Positions 59,119 through 64,000 of a stretch of DNA of 64,000 nucleotides are shown piece by piece. Positions within the stretch are counted from its first letter, which is position 1, and every line of letters begins with the position of its first letter. This stretch comes from an uncultured Oscillospiraceae bacterium (GTDB lineage Bacteria; Bacillota; Clostridia; Oscillospirales; Oscillospiraceae): the NCBI GenBank assembly GCA_934589705.1, contig CAKTOH010000001.1, positions 184,061 to 248,060 on the forward strand. The letters are read 5' to 3'. The position numbers were made by a program, and so were the translations under genes. Below the pieces are notes generated by a model, which made no database searches, was not told the DNA's origin, and saw only the letters and a list, made by a program, of their open reading frames with translations.

Positions 59119-59914
59119 ATCTGTTATTTGCCGGTGCCCCCGACAGCGAGGATATCCGGCAGGAAATTTTGCAGAACACCCTGGATCGGTACGACGATCT
59201 GATTGCCGCCGGAAAGACCCCGGAAGCTGCCTACCGGCTGGCCATCAGCGGCATCGGGGATATCCACGAAATTCTCGGTACGCAGGAGCCGGAGGCACCT
59301 GTGCAGCCGGAGGCACCGGCCAAGGAGAATCGTACCGACGACCCAATGCGAAAACTGCTGCGTGCCATTGCCGTGGGGCTTTACATCCTCTGTCCCCTGC
59401 CCTGATCGTTCTGGACAGCATGGGCATGGAAATCTACGGTCTGTGCGGAACCATGAGCATTGTGGCCGTGGCCACGGTGCTGATCATTCTGGGCGGCAAG
59501 AAGGGCGGCTCTTCGGAAACCCGGAGGGCTGAGGCGGACGAGCCAAAAACCGCCCTGGGCAAGAGCATTTCCGCTTTTGTCTGGGCAATCGGCCTGGTCG
59601 TCTATCTGGCGGTCAGCTTCCTCACCGGTGCCTGGCACGTCAGCTGGGTGATCTTCCCCATTCTGGGAGCGATCAGCAATCTGGTCTGTGCCCTGCTCCC
59701 GGCGGAGAATCCTCTGGCCGGTCAGCAGAAGCGGCGGCTGCGGAAGCGTGTCAGCGATCTGATCTGGGCTGTGGGACTGGCGGTCTACTTTCTTCTGAGC
59801 TTTGCCACAATGGCCTGGTACATCACCTGGGTAGTGTTTCCGATTGTCGGCGCGGTGCAGGGGCTTACCATGGCGGTTTGGGATTTGAAGGAGGCTGTGA
59901 ATGATGAAGCGTAA
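59091..59914 (+). pseudogene. PadR-linked permease-prefix (HAAS/DUF1700-like) membrane protein, frameshifted
   Basis: The first frame (59091-59405) gives a soluble domain, REQLTQYVNLLFAGAPDSED and DDLIAAGKTPEAAYRLAISG, and enters a membrane segment AIAVGLYILCPLP where it meets TGA at 59403. The continuation lies in the -1 frame as LIVLDSMGMEIYG and proceeds to 59914 with several more membrane segments and two similar GLAVYFLLSFATMAWYITWV-type repeats. Re-reading C59402 restores the sequence exactly, so one base appears missing. Either a real mutation, an assembly error or, less likely, programmed slippage. The start overlaps padR by 28 bases; GGAGGAAGAGAT is the ribosome site. Confidence 0.75.
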
Positions 59915-60761
59915 TGCCATTATCCGGGTCATCGGCTGGTCCGTTACTCTCGTGGTGCTGCTGAGCCTGCTGGTGGGCGGTCTGGTCTATTTTCTGCCCT
60001 ATCCAAAACAGACGGCGGCGGAGGAGGTAGATGCTACGGTATTTCCGGCAGAACTTTCAACGGATTTCCTGAACTACGGAACCTCCGCAGGGGACATCCG
60101 GGAAATTGAGATCGACTGGGTATCCGGGAACATTCGGATTGAGTCGGCGGATATCGACCACATCAAAGTCAACGAGACCGCCGCTCACGCAAATACCGAG
60201 GCCATGCTTTGCCGGAAGGACGGGGACACCCTGAAGATTTCCTTCTGCAAGGGCGAGCTTGCCAGTCTGAAGGGGATCGGCACCAAGGATCTGACCATTC
60301 AGGTGCCCAAGGGCTGGGCTTGCCGGAAGCTGGAGATAGATGCGGCCTCCCCCAAGATAAGCGTCCAGGGGCTGACCGCCGATGAGGTAGACCTGGACAC
60401 CGCCAGCGGGGAAAGCCGGTTTGACAGCTGCACCCTGGGCAAGCTGGATGCCGACACCGCCTCCGGGAATCTCTATCTTACAGGCACTCTGGAGAACCTG
60501 GAATACGATTCCGCTTCCGGCAGTGTGGAGGCAGAGCTTGACAATGTGCCCAGCAAAATCACCATGGACACCGCCTCCGGCTCCCTGTCCCTGAAACTGC
60601 CCACGCACGCGGGGTTCGCCGTAAATCTTGACACCCTGTCCGGAAAATTCCGGTCGGATTTTGAGACCAGTCAGGATGGCAGCCGGTATCTGTGTGGCGA
60701 CGGTGCCTGCAAGATTGAGATGGAATCCATGAGCGGCGGGGTCACCGTGAATCCGAAATAA
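59901..60761 (+). CDS. DUF4097 family beta-strand repeat protein
   Basis: 286 residues: one membrane segment (about 8-33) then a beta-helix-like region of repeated motifs (IEIDWVSGNIRIES, VDLDTASGESRFDS, LDADTASGNLYLTG, ITMDTASGSLSLKL) typical of DUF4097. Such proteins are often regulated by PadR and exposed to the outside. It overlaps the preceding frame by 14 bases, so it is coupled to it. Function unknown. Confidence 0.9.
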   Translation: MMKRNAIIRVIGWSVTLVVLLSLLVGGLVYFLPYPKQTAAEEVDATVFPAELSTDFLNYGTSAGDIREIEIDWVSGNIRIESADIDHIKVNETAAHANTEAMLCRKDGDTLKISFCKGELASLKGIGTKDLTIQVPKGWACRKLEIDAASPKISVQGLTADEVDLDTASGESRFDSCTLGKLDADTASGNLYLTGTLENLEYDSASGSVEAELDNVPSKITMDTASGSLSLKLPTHAGFAVNLDTLSGKFRSDFETSQDGSRYLCGDGACKIEMESMSGGVTVNPK

Positions 60762-60763
60762 GC

Positions 60764-60792
60764 AATCCCCCGGCCATCGGCCGGGGGATTTT
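60764..60792 (+). terminator. Terminator after the PadR module
   Basis: AATCCCCCGGCC pairs with GGCCGGGGGATT, then TTG. Confidence 0.8.
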
Positions 60793-60795
60793 GGT

Positions 60796-60965
60796 GTCAT
60801 ACTGAACTCCAATTAAAATCTTTAAAAAAGATTTTAATTGCCTGAAGGGCATGGAGTCCATATGAGACTTGTTTTGTGATTTCTTTCCTTATAAATCACA
60901 AAACAGGCAGCGCCTTCAGGCGATGCCTTCCTGATTAAAATTAAGATTTTAATCAGGAAATAGTA
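60796..60965. repeat. Stop-codon-abutting repeat family C, divergent copy 3
   Basis: Read on the minus strand it starts TACTATTTCCTGATTAAAAT directly after the rsmE TGA, has a TTAAAATCTTAATTTTAA palindrome, a GCCTGAAGGC hairpin, a TTGTGATTT/AAATCACAA stem and an AATTAAAATCTTTTTTAAAGATTTTAATT palindrome split at its loop, ending GTTCAGTATGA. Same plan as copies at 17266 and 63562, with different bases. Confidence 0.65.
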
Positions 60966-61688
60966 TCAGAACTCGCCCGCGTCGTACATAACGGCGGACA
61001 GAGCGCATAGGGGGGCGGTTTCACAGCGGAGAATCCGCTTTCCCAGGGTACAGACCTGCATTCCTGCGGCTCGAGCCTGGGAAACCTCCCCTTCTTCCAG
61101 GCCGCCCTCCGGGCCGGTGAGCAGGCTCACCGTGCGGTAGGTGCCTGTGAGAGCCGTTTTCAGAGTCAGGGCTTCCTCGTGCTCATAGAACATCAGCGCC
61201 TTCTCCGCCTGACAGGCTCGGCTCAGAGCCTCGGAGAAGCTTTTTAAGGTGATGACCTGGGGAATCCGGCCTCTGCCGGACTGCTCGGCGGCGGAGGCGG
61301 CGATTTTCTGCCAGCGTTCCAGCTTCTTTTTCAGGCTCTTCTCGTCCGGGCGGGAGACGCACCGTGCCGAGGGAAAGGCCACGATCTCATAGGCGCCCAA
61401 TTCCGTGGCCTTCTGAATCACATGCTCCAGCTTGTCCGCCTTGGGGAAGGCCATGTAGACGCTGACCCGCACCGCCGCCTCAGATCGGGAGGCTCGGCGT
61501 TCCGTTACCCGCAGCTCCCAGGGATCCGTGGAGAAAATCTGGCAAAGGCACTCCTGCCCTTCCCCGTCGCAGACCAGCACCGACTCCCCGGGCTTCAGCC
61601 GGAGCACCTTGGCATGTTGGGCGTTTTCCCCGGTAAGAAGAATCCTTTCCCCAGACATTTCCTCCTGTGATGCAAAAAAGCGTGTCAT
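60966..61688 (-). CDS. rsmE: 16S rRNA (uracil-1498-N3)-methyltransferase RsmE
   Basis: 240-residue SPOUT enzyme modifying U1498 in the 30S decoding region. MTRFFASQEEMSGERILLTG starts a PUA-like N-terminus; the knot has LLTGPEGGLEEGEVSQARA and LGKRILRCETAPLCAL, typical of RsmE. Its stop codon is directly followed by repeat family C copy 3. Confidence 0.95.
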   Translation of the reverse strand: MTRFFASQEEMSGERILLTGENAQHAKVLRLKPGESVLVCDGEGQECLCQIFSTDPWELRVTERRASRSEAAVRVSVYMAFPKADKLEHVIQKATELGAYEIVAFPSARCVSRPDEKSLKKKLERWQKIAASAAEQSGRGRIPQVITLKSFSEALSRACQAEKALMFYEHEEALTLKTALTGTYRTVSLLTGPEGGLEEGEVSQARAAGMQVCTLGKRILRCETAPLCALSAVMYDAGEF

Positions 61689-61758
61689 GGCATTCCCTCC
61701 AATTTTCTATAGTTTACCAGAAGATCAGAAATCTTGCAAGGGTTTTCCTGAAAAAGTA

Positions 61759-61787
61759 TTGACAAATTCCGAAAGTTCCGTTATAAT
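61759..61787 (+). promoter_or_regulatory. Promoter for tRNA-Leu
   Basis: TTGACA at 61759-61764, 17-base spacer, TATAAT at 61782-61787. Confidence 0.85.
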
Positions 61788-61801
61788 ATTAAAGCACGTT
61801 T

Positions 61802-61884
61802 GCGAGAGTGTTGGAATGGTAGACAAGCACGTTTGAGGTGCGTGTGGTTACGCCGTGGGGGTTCGAGTCCCCTCTCTCGCACCA
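61802..61884 (+). tRNA. tRNA-Leu (anticodon GAG)
   Basis: Acceptor GCGAGAG/CTCTCGC, anticodon arm CACGT-TTGAGGT-GCGTG giving GAG, class II variable arm, T-arm GGTTCGAGTCC, discriminator A and encoded CCA. Reads CUC/CUU. Confidence 0.93.
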
Positions 61885-61885
61885 G

Positions 61886-61922
61886 AAAAAAGCTGATACC
61901 CAAATGGGTATCAGCTTTTTTC
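61886..61922 (+). terminator. Terminator after tRNA-Leu
   Basis: AAAAAAGCTGATACCC, 4-base loop, GGGTATCAGCTTTTTT. Confidence 0.9.
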
Positions 61923-61929
61923 TGATATA

Positions 61930-62299
61930 AAGGGGACTCGAAAATAGAATGCAACAGTCCGGTGGACTGTTGCCATCCGGCGGCTCGACGCCGGATGCTC
62001 CTTAGCGTAACGAGTCCCCTCTCTCGCACAACAGAATAGCGCTTTCTCTGGGGGCACCCTATGGGGTGCTCTTCCTTTTTGGTGCGAAAGAGGGCCGGAC
62101 TCGAAAGGGCGTTAAGAAAACATGCCAGTGGCATGTTTTTAGCCCGTGGGAGAGTCCTTTTCCATTCCAGACGCGCCCCGTAGGGGTGTGGATGAAATGG
62201 AAACGTCTTGTTTCTGCATATCCCACCCGGGATACACCGTTTTTGTATTCTCGGCAAAAGGGACTCAAACAATAAAATGCAACAGTCCGGTGGACTGTT
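61930..62299. repeat. tRNA-flanking mosaic with tRNA-Leu 3' fragments and element H copy 2
   Basis: It contains GGGGACTCGAA (61932-61942, inverse of the T-arm), a 19-base direct copy of the tRNA-Leu 3' end at 62011-62029, element H at 62081-62157 (inverse 3' end, then AAAACATGCCAGTGGCATGT and AGCCCGTGGGAGAGTCC), and a second AACAGTCCGGTGGACTGTT unit at about 62280. No gene is visible in this stretch. Confidence 0.7.
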
Positions 62300-62358
62300 C
62301 AGTCTGTCAAAGAACCCCTGCTTTCAGCAAGCGAAAGTAGGGGTTCTTTGACAGACTG
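62300..62358. other. Long near-perfect hairpin
   Basis: CAGTCTGTCAAAGAACCCCT and its inverse AGGGGTTCTTTGACAGACTG form 20 bp, extended by CTTTC/GAAAG around the loop. It lies 3' of the YtxH-like gene. Confidence 0.75.
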
Positions 62359-62359
62359 A

Positions 62360-62386
62360 AACAGGGCTGCGCGGGCAGCCCTGTTT
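62360..62386 (-). terminator. Terminator of the YtxH-like gene
   Basis: AACAGGGCTG and CAGCCCTGTT arms at the gene's 3' end; T-run stronger on the plus strand. Confidence 0.6.
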
Positions 62387-62387
62387 T

Positions 62388-62570
62388 TCAGGTCATCTCG
62401 TCCAGCTTTTCGTTGATGGTATCGGAGACCTTCCAGGCCACATCCTCCATCCGGTTGGCGGCCTTGGCTGCCAGGCGGCGGGTTGGATTGGTTCTGGGCA
62501 TCATCAGCACCGCTACCGCGCCGGCTGCCGCGCCGATTCCGGCGGTAAGCGCCCATCCTTTCATTCCCAT
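62388..62570 (-). CDS. YtxH-like small membrane protein
   Basis: 60 residues: MGMKGWALTAGIGAAAGAVA begins a glycine/alanine-rich membrane segment, followed by a basic helical tail RTNPTRRLAAKAANRMEDVA. The layout resembles YtxH/DUF general-stress proteins. AAGGAGGGAGTCAT precedes the ATG at 62570. Function unknown. Confidence 0.7.
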   Translation of the reverse strand: MGMKGWALTAGIGAAAGAVAVLMMPRTNPTRRLAAKAANRMEDVAWKVSDTINEKLDEMT

Positions 62571-62691
62571 ATGACTCCCTCCTTCCCTGCCTAGTATTCC
62601 CCGTTCCGAAAAAAACACATCTGGAAGGATTTGTGCTTTTCAAGGAGAATTTTCTGTGATATGATAGAAAAAAGCGCTGGGAGGCGGTTCT

Positions 62692-63564
62692 ATGTCCATC
62701 GACGTGCTGCAAGAAAAGATCCGGAAGACCAAAAGTCCTGTGATGCTGGAGCTGGCTGCCGCTCCGGCGGATCTGCCGGAAGAGGTTCTGGCCGCAGAGC
62801 CTACGGAGGCCGCTGCCTTCGCTCGGGTATGCCGGGAGCTGCTGGAGACTCTGAAGGGGCAGGTTCCGGCAGTTCGGGTCAGCTTTTCCAGCTTTGCCCT
62901 GTTGGGGTCTGAGGGGATGGAAGCACTGTCCCCGGTACTGAAACAGGCCAAGCGGCTGGGCTACTATGTGGTTCTGGACGCGCCCGAAATTCTGGGAGTA
63001 CGCTCTGCTCAAAATGCCGCTGCCCGGCTTTTCCGTCCGGATACCCAGTTTCCCTGCGATGGTGTGGTGCTGAACAGCTATCTGGGAAGCGACTGCATCG
63101 CCCCTTTCCTTCCCGGCTGCCGGGAGGAAAAAAAGACGGTTTTTGTCGCCATCCGCACAGCCAACCGGTCAGCCCCGGAATTGCAGGATCTGCTGGCAGG
63201 GGGACGACTGGTGCACATCGCCGCGGCGGATATTATCAGCCGGCTGGGAAGCGACCTGCGGGGCAAAAACGGCTACAGTCCGGTGTGCGCCATGAGCGCG
63301 GCCAATGCCCCGGACAGTCTGAAGGCACTGCGGGCCAAATACCCAGGCCTGTTCCTGCTGGTGGACGGATACAACGCCGTGGGCGCCAACGCCAAAAACT
63401 GTTCCTACGCCTTCGACAAATTCGGCCACGGTGCGGTGGTATGCAGCGGCGGAGCCATTCTCAAAGCCTGGCAGAAGCGGCCTGAGCAGGACTATCGCCA
63501 GGCCGCCCAGGAGGCCGCTGCCCGGATGAATCGGAACCTTTCGCGCTACCTTACCATCCTATAA
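62692..63564 (+). CDS. OMP decarboxylase-like (PyrF-type) protein lacking the catalytic Asp-x-Lys
   Basis: 290 residues. The C-terminal half follows type-2 orotidine-5'-phosphate decarboxylase: CDGVVLNSYLGSDCIAPFLP, FVAIRTANRSAPELQDL, LLVDGYNAVGANAKNCSYAF and GAVVCSGGAILKA (phosphate loops). In true enzymes the segment after strand 3 is DAKRGDIG; here it is DAPEILGVRS, so the catalytic Lys and second Asp are missing. It may be a pseudoenzyme or bind another ligand. No pyrimidine genes are adjacent. The stop codon TAA is also the start of repeat C copy 2. GGGAGGCGGTTCT precedes the ATG. Confidence 0.8.
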   Translation: MSIDVLQEKIRKTKSPVMLELAAAPADLPEEVLAAEPTEAAAFARVCRELLETLKGQVPAVRVSFSSFALLGSEGMEALSPVLKQAKRLGYYVVLDAPEILGVRSAQNAAARLFRPDTQFPCDGVVLNSYLGSDCIAPFLPGCREEKKTVFVAIRTANRSAPELQDLLAGGRLVHIAAADIISRLGSDLRGKNGYSPVCAMSAANAPDSLKALRAKYPGLFLLVDGYNAVGANAKNCSYAFDKFGHGAVVCSGGAILKAWQKRPEQDYRQAAQEAAARMNRNLSRYLTIL

Positions 63565-63736
63565 TACTATTTCTTAATAAAATGATTTCATCATTTTATT
63601 CTGCCGTTTCACGGCAGACCGCCTGGGCGGCGGTAAGAAATGTATTGACTTCGTTTTTTAGCGGCAGTGGCCGCTGGCCGCAATCCTGCGGCCCAATAAA
63701 ACGTTTTTAAGCGTTTTATTAAAAACTCGTATAAGC
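63562..63736. repeat. Stop-codon-abutting repeat family C, copy 2
   Basis: TAATACTATTTCTTAAT from the stop codon of the PyrF-like gene, then almost the same sequence as 17266-17439, ending AAAACTCGTATAA. The final palindrome differs by compensating changes (AATAAAACG/CGTTTTATT against GAAAACG/CGTTTTC), so the stem is kept. Confidence 0.85.
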
Positions 63737-63740
63737 GCTA

Positions 63741-63770
63741 TGTAGGGCAGCCTATCGGCTGCCCTGCTTT
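63741..63770. other. Hairpin after repeat C copy 2
   Basis: TAGGGCAGCC, short loop, GGCTGCCCTGC. Possible terminator without a clear T-run. Confidence 0.5.
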
Positions 63771-63783
63771 ATTGGTTGGGCTT

Positions 63784-64000
63784 GGGAAACTCTGAATAAA
63801 TCGTCGGCGGCTGGACAGCGGATCTTTCGCCCCCAGTCTGCGGTTTGAAAAACGGGAAATATAGCGCAGCCGTTGCCAGCGTAAGCTGGCTTACGGATGC
63901 GGCATACCCCTTGCGGGTACATCCAGTATTCCACCGTTTTTCAAACCTTGCCTGAGAACAAAATCTCTCGCTGCCAGCTCTTGCCGATTTAATCAGAGCT
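63784..64000. repeat. Palindromic repeat family B, copy 4, inverted, with an apical insertion; cut by window end
   Basis: Inverse orientation of copy 1: GGGAAACTCTGAATAAATCG, AGCGGATCTTT, GGTTTGAAAAACGGGAAATA, then about 57 extra bases (AGCGCAGCCGTTGCC...CGGGTACATC), then CAGTATTCCACCGTTTTTCA and AATCTCTCGCTGCCAGCTC. The other end reaches the window edge. Confidence 0.8.

Noticed and set aside
59394..59405. Programmed -1 ribosomal frameshift in the PadR-linked gene
   Set aside because: No canonical X-XXY-YYZ slippery heptamer is present at the site and no clear pseudoknot follows; a missing base is the simpler explanation.
1..64000. CRISPR array or cas genes
   Set aside because: No short direct repeats at regular spacing and no Cas-like protein; the repeats found are dispersed palindromes.

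Overview
The window reads as chromosomal DNA of a GC-rich, spore-forming Clostridia of the Oscillospirales (Oscillospiraceae/Ruminococcaceae-like gut anaerobe). The grounds are: sporulation-type genes (spoIID, a spoIIIE/ftsK translocase, a tepA-like protease), Firmicutes operon orders (rplS-lepB-rbgA-rnhB-yraN; tig-clpP-clpX-lon-engB; rpmG-secE-nusG-rplK-rplA), an ECF transporter module, Gram-positive promoter spacing with AGGAGG ribosome sites, frequent TTG starts, and small families common in this order. No species name can be given from sequence alone.

Layout. 1-2.5 kb (-): polyamine-type ABC transporter potA-potB-potC (potC cut by the window edge) behind a ~400 nt structured leader. 3-4.7 kb (+): tandem glycine riboswitch and an AGCS sodium:amino-acid symporter. 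5.1-8.1 kb (-): DUF6440-like protein, nucleoside kinase, spoIID. 8.2-9.4 kb (+): yybP-ykoY riboswitch and a Ca2+/cation antiporter. 9.6-15.5 kb: a HEPN-like membrane protein, tRNA-Pro, a LURP-like membrane protein, spoIIIE/ftsK and a UppP-like protein. 16-17.7 kb: tepA-like protease, ybaK, TSCPD protein. 17.8-32 kb (-): a long run for proteostasis (engB, lon, clpX, clpP, tig), a phosphoesterase, a threonine-synthase-like protein, a dipeptidase, yraN, rnhB, rbgA, lepB, rplS and a MATE exporter. 32.3-36 kb (+): radical SAM/SPASM protein, HAD phosphatase, two tRNA-Ser genes (on -), asnA and a third tRNA-Ser. 36-37.1 kb: an AT-rich remnant island. 37.2-46.5 kb (-): ClpC-like ATPase, truA, ecfT-ecfA2-ecfA1, an rRNA-methyltransferase-like protein, class A PBP. 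46.7-50.9 kb: small proteins, a 6S-like RNA, a parvulin foldase, a split TauE pair, ruvX. 51-55.6 kb (+): rpmG, secE, nusG, rplK, rplA, (traX), rplJ, rplL. 55.7-64 kb: membrane protein, GH3 lipoprotein, rlmH, PadR-permease-DUF4097 module, rsmE, tRNA-Leu, YtxH-like protein, PyrF-like protein.

Themes. Most protein genes are housekeeping. The distinctive signal lies between them: several dispersed palindromic repeat families. One family is 165-167 bp with terminal inverted repeats (four copies plus a relative with different ends). Another starts directly at the stop codon of the upstream gene in 3 of 3 copies. Others are mosaics of hairpins, and one group beside tRNA genes carries inverted pieces of the tRNA T-arm. 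No transposase, CRISPR array or complete defence system is visible. Three proteins look like degenerate paralogues of known enzymes that lack catalytic residues (threonine synthase, OMP decarboxylase, UppP). One class A PBP carries an internal four-cysteine zinc-ribbon-like insert. One gene is frameshifted, and one island gene is broken by in-frame stops beside an intact, overlapping small gene.
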